Shown here: in pieces, positions 1 through 5,497 of the stretch
Position numbering within the stretch: position 1 is the stretch's first letter
Layout: each line of letters starts with the position of its first letter
Made by a program: the position numbers and the translations under genes
The notes under the pieces: model-generated
The model's input: only the letters and a program-made list of their open reading frames with translations
What the model was told of the DNA's origin: nothing
Databases searched by the model: none
Source: Clostridiales bacterium
GTDB lineage: Bacteria > Bacillota > Clostridia > Lachnospirales > WRAX01
Assembly: GCA_031277155.1 (NCBI GenBank)
Contig: JAITMW010000073.1
Span: forward strand, 1 to 8,759
Reading direction: 5' to 3'
Length of the DNA stretch: 8,759 bases

Positions 1-782
1 CAAGGGGCTGCGCAAAATACAGCCGCAAGCAGATTGATTCGCTGATAGAATATGCGAAAACCTACAGGGCCAAGGGCCTGGCGTGGATTTCGCTGACGGA
101 AAGCGGCGAGATGAAGACGACCATATCGAAATTCTTTGACGAGGCCAAGCTGCAAGAAATCATTGCGGCCATGGGCGGCCAAAATGGTGATTTGCTGCTG
201 TTTTGCGCCGATAAAGACAATATCGTATTTGATGCCCTGGGCAATTTGCGCTGTGAAATTGCCCGCCGTGAAGATTTGGCCGGCCCTGATATTTTCAAGC
301 CCCTGTGGATTGTGGAATTTCCGCTGCTTATCTGGGACGAGGACGACGGGCGGTATTACGCCAACCACCATCCCTTCACGGCCCCCATGGATGAGGATTT
401 TCATCTGCTTGCGGAGGCTCCCGAAAAGGTCCGCAGCAAACAGCATGACCTTGTAATCAACGGCAACGAGGCCGGCGGCGGCAGCATACGTATACACCGC
501 CAGGACATGCAGGAGAAGATGTTTGAAATTTTAAGCTATACAGCAGAGCAGGCCCACCAAAACTTCAGCCACCTAATGGAAGCCCTGAAATATGGCGCGC
601 CGCCCCACGGCGGCATCGCCCTGGGTTTTGACAGGCTGGTGATGCTGATGTGCGGCACATTAAACATCCGTGACGTCATCGCCTTTCCAAAGCAGCAGGA
701 CGGCGCCTGCCCAATGACGGGCGCACCAAATGAGGTCTTCCCGCAGCAGCTTGCAGAGCTGAAAATCAGGCTGGACACGTAG
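1..782 (+). CDS. aspS: Aspartyl-tRNA synthetase, C-terminal part (5' end outside window)
   Basis: This class II synthetase charges tRNA-Asp with aspartate in the cytoplasm. The reading frame is open from base 3 (about 259 residues visible) and ends at TAG 780-782; the N-terminal anticodon-binding domain and class II motifs 1 and 2 lie upstream of the window. The first ~95 visible residues fit the end of the GAD insertion domain typical of bacterial AspRS. Next come HHPFTAP (375-395 approx.), a GNEAGGGSIRIHR segment, and class II motif 3, GGIALGFDRLVML, with its ATP-binding Arg at codon 633-635. The usual bacterial tail RDVIAFPK and an ELKIRLD-like end follow. The common NGxELGGGS motif reads NGNEAGGGS here (Leu to Ala), probably neutral. 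The stop codon lies inside a GTAGGGGCGGC palindrome. Identity is very secure; whether it is discriminating or non-discriminating cannot be told from this part. Confidence 0.97.
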   Translation, partial: RGCAKYSRKQIDSLIEYAKTYRAKGLAWISLTESGEMKTTISKFFDEAKLQEIIAAMGGQNGDLLLFCADKDNIVFDALGNLRCEIARREDLAGPDIFKPLWIVEFPLLIWDEDDGRYYANHHPFTAPMDEDFHLLAEAPEKVRSKQHDLVINGNEAGGGSIRIHRQDMQEKMFEILSYTAEQAHQNFSHLMEALKYGAPPHGGIALGFDRLVMLMCGTLNIRDVIAFPKQQDGACPMTGAPNEVFPQQLAELKIRLDT

Positions 783-802
783 GGGCGGCGTTATGCCGCC
801 CC
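779..802. repeat. GTAGGGGCG palindrome, copy 1 (overlaps aspS stop)
   Basis: The element has arms GGGGCGGC and GCCGCCCC around a GTTAT loop. It starts with the same GTAGGGGC end as the other copies in the window but lacks the closing TAC. The TAG of GTAGGGG is the aspS stop codon, so the repeat begins inside the gene. No T-tract follows, so it is unlikely to be the main terminator. Confidence 0.85.
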
Positions 803-805
803 GTC

Positions 806-861
806 AATAACCACCCCGGGCTAAAGCCCACCCCTCCAGAGGAGGGGAATAACCACCCCGG
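806..861. repeat. Direct repeat of AATAACCACCCCGG with two small hairpins
   Basis: The 14-base word AATAACCACCCCGG occurs at 806-819 and again at 848-861. Between them are two hairpins: GGGCT/AGCCC (818-829, 2-nt loop) and CCCCTCC/GGAGGGG (831-847, 3-nt loop). The arrangement looks like one dispersed repeat followed by the truncated start of a second copy. No coding potential is seen. Confidence 0.7.
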
Positions 862-877
862 CGCGGCCACCAATTTC

Positions 878-906
878 CGTAGGGGCGGCGTTATGCCGCC
901 CCTACG
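878..906. repeat. GTAGGGGCG palindrome, copy 2
   Basis: This is a perfect 12-bp inverted repeat, CGTAGGGGCGGC / GCCGCCCCTACG, around a 5-nt GTTAT loop. It has the same core and loop as copy 1 at 779-802, 99 bases upstream, but both ends are intact. It lies just before the aspS terminator. Confidence 0.9.
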
Positions 907-911
907 TATAC

Positions 912-942
912 AAAAGGCCCCGCAGCATCACGGGGCCTTTTT
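912..942. terminator. Intrinsic terminator after aspS, probably bidirectional
   Basis: The 11-bp stem AAAAGGCCCCG (912-922) pairs with CGGGGCCTTTT (931-941) around an 8-nt loop, and T938-T942 form the T-tract. The A-run on the left gives a T-tract on the minus strand as well. The structure could therefore also stop transcripts of the minus-strand gene ending at 1007, 65 bases away. Confidence 0.9.
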
Positions 943-1006
943 GGCATACTTGCTTGACCGAAAAGCCGATAGGAACACGGAGGGTAGCCCGACCTGCGGC
1001 CTCGGC

Positions 1007-1588
1007 CTAGCTGTAGTAATGCTTAGCAATACCACAAAACACGCAATTATTGGCAGTCGGCGGATTTTCCCGTTTGCATCCCGCGCAATTCCAATTGCTT
1101 AAAGCTTGTGCAGTAGGCATGGGTTCGCCTGTGGCGGCGCTTTGAATTCCCTCACTGATTAATCTGTGCATATGCGACGGATTTCTGCAATGGACGGTAT
1201 ATTTGGCATGTTGGGCATAAAGCACTATTGCATCCTTCTTCACAAAGTCAATATGCGTTATCTGATTGAAGTACAGGCGAAATTCTTGCGGCGAAGATAG
1301 GTTGGATGTCATGCCTGTGCCCATGGCGCCGCAATCATAGACATACACTTTTGTATTTGACCTCGCCGAATATAAATATACCAGATAAACGGTAAGAGAC
1401 CATGTAATCATAATTATTACCCAAAGAAAAATTATCATTGCGGTGTTTCGTCCCATAATATTAGTGACACTGAGATTCCTAATCACAAAAATCCAAAAAA
1501 TGCTATACGCAATCCCGCCAATCAAGAAAATTACCACCCATTTGCCATACTTGCCCCCATTGTCCCACGCCAACAATTTTGCTTCCAT
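1007..1588 (-). CDS. Small membrane protein with C-terminal zinc-binding knuckle, function unknown
   Basis: I do not recognise a named family. The 193-residue product has two hydrophobic helices (about 17-37 and 49-73), then a soluble region (about 78-148) rich in alternating hydrophobic and charged positions, loosely resembling a bacterial PH-like fold. A short linker leads to a C-terminal zinc knuckle with Cys168, Cys171, Cys182 and Cys185. Trp166 and Asn175 complete the spacing W-x-C-x2-C-x3-N-x6-C-x2-C. The ATG at 1588 has GGGAG about 8 bases upstream. A longer start at 1657 (23 more residues) also has AAGGAGG in front, but that start lies inside a dispersed repeat, so I prefer 1588. It is transcribed alone; the predicted promoter is at 1796-1821. 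A membrane-tethered sensor or adaptor role is only a guess. Confidence 0.7.
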   Translation of the reverse strand: MEAKLLAWDNGGKYGKWVVIFLIGGIAYSIFWIFVIRNLSVTNIMGRNTAMIIFLWVIIMITWSLTVYLVYLYSARSNTKVYVYDCGAMGTGMTSNLSSPQEFRLYFNQITHIDFVKKDAIVLYAQHAKYTVHCRNPSHMHRLISEGIQSAATGEPMPTAQALSNWNCAGCKRENPPTANNCVFCGIAKHYYS

Positions 1589-1652
1589 AGATATCACTCC
1601 CGGTTTATGTATTTTTGCAGATAGTATTGGGTCTGCTTTGGAGTCCCTATTT

Positions 1653-1736
1653 GTCATCCCAAGCCCCTCCTTCGTCAGGGCAAGCTCCGCGAAAAATCTC
1701 GGTTTTGAGGCCCTTCGCTGTGCTCAGGGTGACAGT
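1653..1736. repeat. Fold-back dispersed repeat (GTCATCC...GGGTGAC type)
   Basis: The ends GTCATCC and GGGTGAC are inverted (one G-T wobble). Nested GCGAA/TTCGC arms (1688-1717 approx.) and the segment CCCTTCGCTGTGCTCAGGG match the style of fold-back repeats I associate with Firmicutes genomes. On the minus strand its outer end supplies both AAGGAGG and an ATG at 1657, which extends the neighbouring reading frame. Confidence 0.6.
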
Positions 1737-1784
1737 CTCAAGATAGACCCATTGCAGGGTGACAGTCTCCGGATAGACCCATTG
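1725..1784. repeat. 30-bp tandem duplication
   Basis: Two adjacent 30-bp units (1725-1754 and 1755-1784) both start CAGGGTGACAGTCTC and end GATAGACCCATTG. They differ at two positions in the middle. The first unit contains the right end of the fold-back repeat at 1653-1736, so the duplication appears to have copied that end. Confidence 0.88.
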
Positions 1785-1796
1785 TATGTACATACA
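1783..1796. promoter_or_regulatory. 14-bp perfect palindrome, operator-like
   Basis: TGTATGTACATACA is a perfect palindrome. It touches the minus-strand -10 box (1801-1796) and covers the expected transcription start of the gene at 1588. That is a usual position for a repressor site. No regulator can be named. Confidence 0.45.
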
Positions 1797-1821
1797 TTAT
1801 ACATCCCCCCCCTGCTGTCAA
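1796..1821 (-). promoter_or_regulatory. Promoter for the zinc-knuckle membrane protein, with G8 tract in the spacer
   Basis: On the minus strand a perfect TTGACA (1821-1816) and a perfect TATAAT (1801-1796) are separated by only 14 bases. The spacer holds a run of eight G (C1805-C1812 on the + strand). The short spacer should make the promoter weak unless the G tract lengthens. The leader to 1588 would be about 200 nt and crosses the repeats. Confidence 0.55.
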
Positions 1822-1858
1822 GGGAAAATTTTCCGCGGCAGCGCAAAACTATCCGTAC

Positions 1859-1888
1859 AAAAAGAGGGCGGCATGACGCCGCCCCTAC
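1859..1888 (-). terminator. GTAGGGGCG palindrome acting as terminator of the spoVS operon
   Basis: Read on the minus strand, GTAGGGGCGGC starts at 1888. The stem GGGCGGC (1884-1878), loop GTCAT and GCCGCCC (1872-1866) are followed by TC and five T (1863-1859). That is the form of an intrinsic terminator. It lies 50 bases after the MFS transporter stop and before the promoter of the next minus-strand gene. It is also a member of the palindrome family seen elsewhere in the window. Confidence 0.7.
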
Positions 1889-1922
1889 GAATGATAATCG
1901 TTTATGAATGATAATCGTTTAT
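1889..1922. repeat. Perfect 17-bp tandem repeat with TGATAAT motif
   Basis: GAATGATAATCGTTTAT occurs twice with no gap (1889-1905 and 1906-1922). Each unit contains TGATAAT, identical to one half of the Fur 7-1-7 consensus, but the second half (GTTTATG) does not match well. It lies between the MFS gene stop and the operon terminator, so an operator function is uncertain. Confidence 0.85.
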
Positions 1923-1938
1923 TGATGCAAACACCCAA

Positions 1939-3132
1939 TCAAGCCCTGCGCAGCTTCCATTCCAGGGCTTCGTTGATTACCGCGATAATGGCCGCAAGGC
2001 CCAGCAGTATGGGAAAAAGGGCCTCCAGGGAGATGCGCGCCAAAATTTGCCCCATCAGCAGCGCAAATGTGGCGCTGCCCACGCCCGCCGCCGCAATTTG
2101 ATAGCCCACCAGCTTTGAGAGCATATTGGGGGCAAAGCGTATGGAGCTTTCGTGCATCAGGCACGGGAAGATGGGGGCTATGCCCAGGCCCGTCAGGGCC
2201 ATGCCCAGGACGCTGTTGGAGAAGACAAGGATGAGGATGCCCACGGCCGCGATAAAAATACCTATGCGCATTATGGCCATATTGCCCAGCCTTGCCGCGG
2301 CAAATCCGAAGATAAAGCGGCCCGCCATGATGCATATAAAGTATACGGCGGGAAAGACCCCTGCGGCCTCTATGGAAAGCCCGCGGGATTCAATTAAAAT
2401 GCTGCTGACCCACAATGCCACAGAGCCTTCGATGCCCACAAGGGCAAAAAAGGCCAGCATTTGCAAAAAGCCGTATCTTCCCGCCGACAGATAGCAGCCT
2501 TCCTTGGCGTTTTGCCGGGCATCCTTGGCATTTTGGCGATTTTGCTTTTCTCCAAGCCGCCAGACGCCTTTGGCCATGCTGATTATCACAAAAACCGCCA
2601 CAACCGCCTGTATTGACGCAATTGTAACATAGCCGCCCCGCCAGCTGCCAAGCATAATCATCCGGGCCATGATGATGGGGCCTATGGCCGCGCCCATGCC
2701 CCAAAAGCAGTGCATCCAATTCATATATCGCGAGGAAAAATGCTTGGACATATAGTCGTTTAGGCTGATATCAATAAGGCCGGAGCCGCAGCCCACAAAT
2801 ATTGTAATAAGGGCCAGCACCATGAAGTTTGGCGCAATTGAATACACAAAAAAGGCCGTTACAAAAAGAAGCAGCCCAAGCAAATTCATCTTGTCTGTGC
2901 TGATATATTTGGATATGCGGCTGTTTTGGCTTGAAACCAGCACATAAAACGTCCCGGACACAAGGGACAATATGCCCAGGGCCTCCAGAGGCATCCCCAT
3001 TTCTTCGCGGATGATGGGCCACGCCAGGCCCAGCGCGCCGTCCGGCAGGCCCAGGGCAATATAGCTGAGATATATGGCCGCAAGCAGCATAAAGGTTCTT
3101 GCGGCCATTTTGGGATTTTGCCTGTCACTCAT
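1939..3132 (-). CDS. MFS transporter, fucose-permease-like
   Basis: This 397-residue integral membrane protein of the major facilitator superfamily is expected to move a small solute across the cytoplasmic membrane; the substrate cannot be read. Two hydrophobic halves (about residues 10-190 and 220-390) are joined by a polar loop (about 191-218) holding the near-repeat NRQNAKD/ARQNAKE. Family-like motifs are GLPDGALGLAWP (28-39), WGMGAAIGP (144-152), a motif-A-like GRFIFGFAAARLG (271-283) and GLGIAPIFP (315-323). The last two resemble the fucose permease (FHS) branch. The ATG at 3132 overlaps the end of the upstream Dabb gene by 8 bases and has no clear ribosome site, which suggests translational coupling. 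An in-frame TTG at 3141 is a weaker alternative. It is the last gene of the spoVS operon. Confidence 0.88.
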   Translation of the reverse strand: MSDRQNPKMAARTFMLLAAIYLSYIALGLPDGALGLAWPIIREEMGMPLEALGILSLVSGTFYVLVSSQNSRISKYISTDKMNLLGLLLFVTAFFVYSIAPNFMVLALITIFVGCGSGLIDISLNDYMSKHFSSRYMNWMHCFWGMGAAIGPIIMARMIMLGSWRGGYVTIASIQAVVAVFVIISMAKGVWRLGEKQNRQNAKDARQNAKEGCYLSAGRYGFLQMLAFFALVGIEGSVALWVSSILIESRGLSIEAAGVFPAVYFICIMAGRFIFGFAAARLGNMAIMRIGIFIAAVGILILVFSNSVLGMALTGLGIAPIFPCLMHESSIRFAPNMLSKLVGYQIAAAGVGSATFALLMGQILARISLEALFPILLGLAAIIAVINEALEWKLRRA

Positions 3133-3424
3133 GATAATCAAAGGCCACGCGGTCGGTTAGATATTCCTTCACGACGGCCCCGGCGGCCCTGTGGTCAGCA
3201 TTGTCCTTATAGGCCAAAAATCCGGCCTCGTCCGCAAAACAGGCATCCAGCATAACATCCTTGGTGCTGTAGGAAAGCTGATTGATATGCACCTTGATGT
3301 GGGCAATTTCCGGCACAAGGCCTTTAAGACCCTCCAGCGCGGCCTTCACCTTTTGGGCATTGGCCGCGTTTTCGGCGTCGGTGCCGCCCTGTTTGAAATT
3401 CCACATTACCACATGTCTAAACAT
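3125..3424 (-). CDS. Dabb (stress-response A/B barrel) domain protein
   Basis: The 99-residue product begins MFRHVVMWNFK and ends DHRAAGAVVKEYLTDRVAFDY. This is the order typical of single-domain Dabb proteins: an early His-Val-Val strand, a central helix, and a late His followed by a V-x10-R-x3-DY end. Dabb proteins are small dimeric alpha+beta barrels; some are stress-induced, and the biochemical role is usually unknown. No signal peptide is seen, so it should be cytoplasmic. ATG 3424 is chosen because AAGGGGG (3437-3431) lies 6 bases upstream; an in-frame start at 3478 would run back into the upstream gene. It sits 11 bases after the upstream stop and overlaps the MFS start by 8 bases. Confidence 0.85.
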   Translation of the reverse strand: MFRHVVMWNFKQGGTDAENAANAQKVKAALEGLKGLVPEIAHIKVHINQLSYSTKDVMLDACFADEAGFLAYKDNADHRAAGAVVKEYLTDRVAFDYHE

Positions 3425-3435
3425 TGCAATCCCCC

Positions 3436-4071
3436 TTAATCTGCTCGTGTTAATTCCGTGGTCATGGAATACATCCATGTATCCATTGTTAAAGTCAAGT
3501 CATTGCCTGTCATAACAACATCAAAGCCTATAAACAACAATGCTTCCCCTGTGTCGTCAAGGTCAAGAAACAGCTGCGCATCCCTAATTTCCCAGCAGCT
3601 TGTTTGGTCGGGGCCATAGTCATCTGTGGCCAAGAAAGTGCCATCGGCAAAAAATGTTATATAGGCGTTGTATGGCGCCTCGACAATTTCTTCAAATGTT
3701 TCGCCCAAAAAGTCATCATGATATGATAACGTAATACGCACGGCGCGCCATCTGCCCAGCAGCGCCTCTTCATCAATGGGCATCCTGCCGATATGCACCG
3801 TTTGTGTTTCGCCGTCCCAATTTACGGGCATCTGTGTAATTTGCTCTATAATGCGCGCGGGCAAAAAGGTGCGGCCGTCCATGATAAAGGGCTGCATATC
3901 TTCGGCAAGCTCCAGGGTTGCGCCGTTTATCATAATATTAACGCCATAGAAAATTTCGCGCATAACGCCTGCGCCTGTACCGGCTGCCACCATTACAGCG
4001 GAAGACAGCACCATGGCCGCCACAAAGCCTATCACAAAGCCTTTTGCACGCTCTTTTGTTTTCTTAATCAA
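3436..4071 (-). CDS. Membrane-anchored protein with copper-amine-oxidase-N-like domain and C-terminal beta-rich domain
   Basis: The 211-residue product has a basic N-terminus followed by a hydrophobic segment (about 11-31), which fits a signal peptide or anchor and places the rest outside the membrane. Residues about 43-95 have the pattern of the copper amine oxidase N-terminal-like domain: INGATLEL, then FIMDGRTFLPARII, then VNWDGETQTVHIG. In Firmicutes this module is a common surface stalk and is not an enzyme. Residues 105-208 (LLGRW, ITFFADGTF, repeated short strands ending LTLTMDTW) look like a small lipocalin-type beta sheet domain. Start is TTG 4071 with GGAGG (4085-4081) 9 bases upstream. 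It is 20 bases after spoVS and 11 before the Dabb gene. Function is unknown. Confidence 0.75.
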   Translation of the reverse strand: MIKKTKERAKGFVIGFVAAMVLSSAVMVAAGTGAGVMREIFYGVNIMINGATLELAEDMQPFIMDGRTFLPARIIEQITQMPVNWDGETQTVHIGRMPIDEEALLGRWRAVRITLSYHDDFLGETFEEIVEAPYNAYITFFADGTFLATDDYGPDQTSCWEIRDAQLFLDLDDTGEALLFIGFDVVMTGNDLTLTMDTWMYSMTTELTRAD

Positions 4072-4091
4072 GAAGCAAAACCTCCCCCATG

Positions 4092-4352
4092 TTATCGCTT
4101 TTCTATCAAAAACTTAATAGAAGTTTTGGAATTGCCCTCGATTTCAAGCTGCGAAAAGGCGGGCACGCATATCAGGTCAATGCCATTGGGCGCCACATAG
4201 CCGCGGGCGATGGCGATGGATTTTACCGCCTGATTTACGGCGGCGGCACCTATGGTGATAATCTCTACAGGTTCGTTGTTGCGAACGACGGCGGCTATGG
4301 CTCCCGCCACAGATTTTGGCACAGAATTTGCTGAGACCTTAAGTGTTTCCAT
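4092..4352 (-). CDS. spoVS: Stage V sporulation protein S
   Basis: The 86-residue product begins METLKVSANSVPKSVAGAIA and contains IGAAAVNQAVKSIAIARGYV and GIDLICVPAFSQLEIEG, the conserved core of SpoVS. Its length equals the usual family length. SpoVS is a small Alba-like, probably nucleic-acid-binding protein. In Bacillus its loss affects septation and spore maturation. ATG 4352 has a near-perfect AAGGAGG about 7 bases upstream. It is the first gene of a minus-strand operon followed by the stalk-domain, Dabb and MFS genes at spacings of 20, 11 and -8 bases. Its promoter overlaps that of the divergent LD-carboxypeptidase gene. In B. subtilis spoVS depends on sigma-H; here a vegetative-type promoter is the clearest match. 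Its presence supports a Firmicutes-like spore former, though the family also occurs in some non-spore-formers. Confidence 0.95.
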   Translation of the reverse strand: METLKVSANSVPKSVAGAIAAVVRNNEPVEIITIGAAAVNQAVKSIAIARGYVAPNGIDLICVPAFSQLEIEGNSKTSIKFLIEKR

Positions 4353-4379
4353 AAATTTCCTCCTTAGCTGTGAAATATA

Positions 4380-4409
4380 TTGCCTTCGTGATTATTATAA
4401 TGCTATAAT
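4380..4409 (+). promoter_or_regulatory. Promoter of the LD-carboxypeptidase gene (extended -10)
   Basis: An extended -10, TGCTATAAT (4401-4409), follows a weak -35 TTGCCT (4380-4385) at 18-base spacing. The start would fall near 4416, giving a leader of about 30 bases with the ribosome site AAAGGGGG at 4431-4438. Confidence 0.6.
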
Positions 4410-4433
4410 ACAAAAAAAATCCAAAAATGTAAA
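4405..4433 (-). promoter_or_regulatory. Promoter of the spoVS operon, overlapping the divergent promoter
   Basis: On the minus strand TTTACA (4433-4428) and TATTAT (4410-4405) are each one base from consensus and are 17 bases apart. The -10 uses the same base pairs as the plus-strand TATAAT at 4404-4409. The expected start near 4398 leaves a leader of about 45 bases before spoVS. A second TATAAT (4399-4394) downstream has no good -35. Confidence 0.6.
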
Positions 4434-4446
4434 GGGGGAATTTGCA

Positions 4447-5373
4447 ATGGTGCCTCTGCGCAAACCCGCGCCGCTAAAAGCCGGGGACAAGGTGGCTTTG
4501 GTTGCCCCTTCGGGGCCGCTTTTGCATCCCGCGCGGCTGGAATTTGCCATAAAATACCTGAAGAGCCTGGGGCTTTCGCCTGTGGCGGGCGAAAGCTGTA
4601 CGGCGCGGCATGGCTATTTGGCGGGCGCCGACCATTTACGCGCCGCGGATATAAATCGTGCCTTTGGTGATGCCGAAATCAGGGGCATCTTTTGCATACG
4701 CGGCGGATATGGCGCGGCGCGGATTTTGGATGCGGTTGATTATCAGTCAATTCGGGGCAATCCCAAGTTTTTTTGCGGTTACAGCGATGTGACGGCCCTG
4801 CATACGGCCATCAATCAAAAGGCGGGCCTTATGACATTTCATACGCCAATGTTGTGCGAGGCGGGCTTTTGCAAGGCTGATGCCTATACCCTGGAATATT
4901 TTGAGCAATTTATGTTTCAAGAGGCAATTAATGTCAATTTTCGCAATCCGCCCGGGCGTGTATGGCAATTTATAACGGGCGGCCGCGCCCAAGGCCCGCT
5001 TTGCGGCGGCAATTTGGCTGTAATTGCAAGCCTGATGGCCACGGCCTACGAGCTTGACACCAGGGGCAAAATCATTTTTCTTGAGGACATAGGCGAAGAG
5101 CCGTATAAAATCGACAGAATGTTAAACCAGCTGCGTATGGCGGGCAAATTTGACCATGCCGCCGGCATTGTCTTCGGCGATTTTGCCGATTGCAAGCCGG
5201 AAAATCCCGCAAATTCCCTGTCCATTCCCGAAGTCATTGGGGGCCTGCGCCTAAAAATCCCCGCATTGTATAATTTTGCCTGCGGCCACTGTGCCCCAAC
5301 AGCATCTCTGCCCTTGGGTGCTGTCGTGACGCTGGATTCTTTCACAAATTCTTTTAAAGTCGCGCAATTATAA
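4447..5373 (+). CDS. ldcA: LD-carboxypeptidase (peptidase family S66)
   Basis: The 308-residue product is an S66 serine peptidase. Family members cleave the L,D bond before the terminal D-Ala of muropeptide tetrapeptides during peptidoglycan recycling. The N-terminal VALVAPSGP (16-24) and RGGYGAARILDAVDY (85-99) are family signatures. The nucleophile is Ser113 in GYSDVT (111-116), with Glu213 in FLEDIGEEPYKIDRML and His281 in GHCAPTASLPLG completing the Ser-Glu-His triad. No signal peptide is seen, which fits a cytoplasmic recycling enzyme. Related S66 members instead include microcin self-immunity proteins (MccF), so substrate assignment is by family only. ATG 4447 is chosen for AAAGGGGG 8 bases upstream; the frame is open further upstream but would cross the promoter. 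It is divergent from spoVS with a 94-base shared control region. Confidence 0.93.
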   Translation: MVPLRKPAPLKAGDKVALVAPSGPLLHPARLEFAIKYLKSLGLSPVAGESCTARHGYLAGADHLRAADINRAFGDAEIRGIFCIRGGYGAARILDAVDYQSIRGNPKFFCGYSDVTALHTAINQKAGLMTFHTPMLCEAGFCKADAYTLEYFEQFMFQEAINVNFRNPPGRVWQFITGGRAQGPLCGGNLAVIASLMATAYELDTRGKIIFLEDIGEEPYKIDRMLNQLRMAGKFDHAAGIVFGDFADCKPENPANSLSIPEVIGGLRLKIPALYNFACGHCAPTASLPLGAVVTLDSFTNSFKVAQL

Positions 5374-5410
5374 GCAGTCCGCCGAAAGCGACCTGCAAAT
5401 TTTGATTTTT
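5374..5410 (+). terminator. Weak putative terminator after ldcA
   Basis: GCAGTCCGC (5374-5382) and GCGACCTGC (5388-5396) can pair except for two central mismatches, with a 5-nt loop. A T-rich stretch (5400-5410) follows after three A. The imperfect stem makes this a tentative call. Confidence 0.35.
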
Positions 5411-5424
5411 CTAGCATTTTAATG

Positions 5425-5453
5425 TTTACTTTTGCGGATAATATTGATATAAT
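5425..5453 (+). promoter_or_regulatory. Promoter of the XRE regulator (extended -10)
   Basis: TTTACT (5425-5430) is 17 bases before TATAAT (5448-5453), which is preceded by TG at 5445-5446 to give an extended -10. The start near 5460 gives a leader of about 38 bases ending in GGAGG (5486-5490). Confidence 0.65.
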
Positions 5454-5497
5454 ACTATTTGGGTAAGCTTAAACTAAAACCAGATGGAGGAAGACTT

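Noticed and set aside
779..906. tRNA or structured RNA gene from the hairpin-rich region after aspS
   Set aside because: The hairpins are separate short palindromes and do not form a cloverleaf or a known riboswitch core.
1443..1907. Long plus-strand open frame of 154 codons
   Set aside because: It is antisense to the zinc-knuckle gene start and then runs through the fold-back repeat, the 30-bp tandem and a palindrome; there is no ribosome site.
1889..1922. Confident Fur box
   Set aside because: Only one half-site matches in each unit and the location is in a 3' region rather than at a promoter.
2126..2494. Plus-strand open frames opposite the MFS transporter gene
   Set aside because: The minus-strand frame has clear MFS motifs over its whole length; the antisense frames are shadows.
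4092..4352. Sigma-H promoter for spoVS, by analogy with Bacillus
   Set aside because: A loose GGATTT is present at 4422-4417, but no convincing -10 at the right spacing was found; the vegetative-type promoter fits better.
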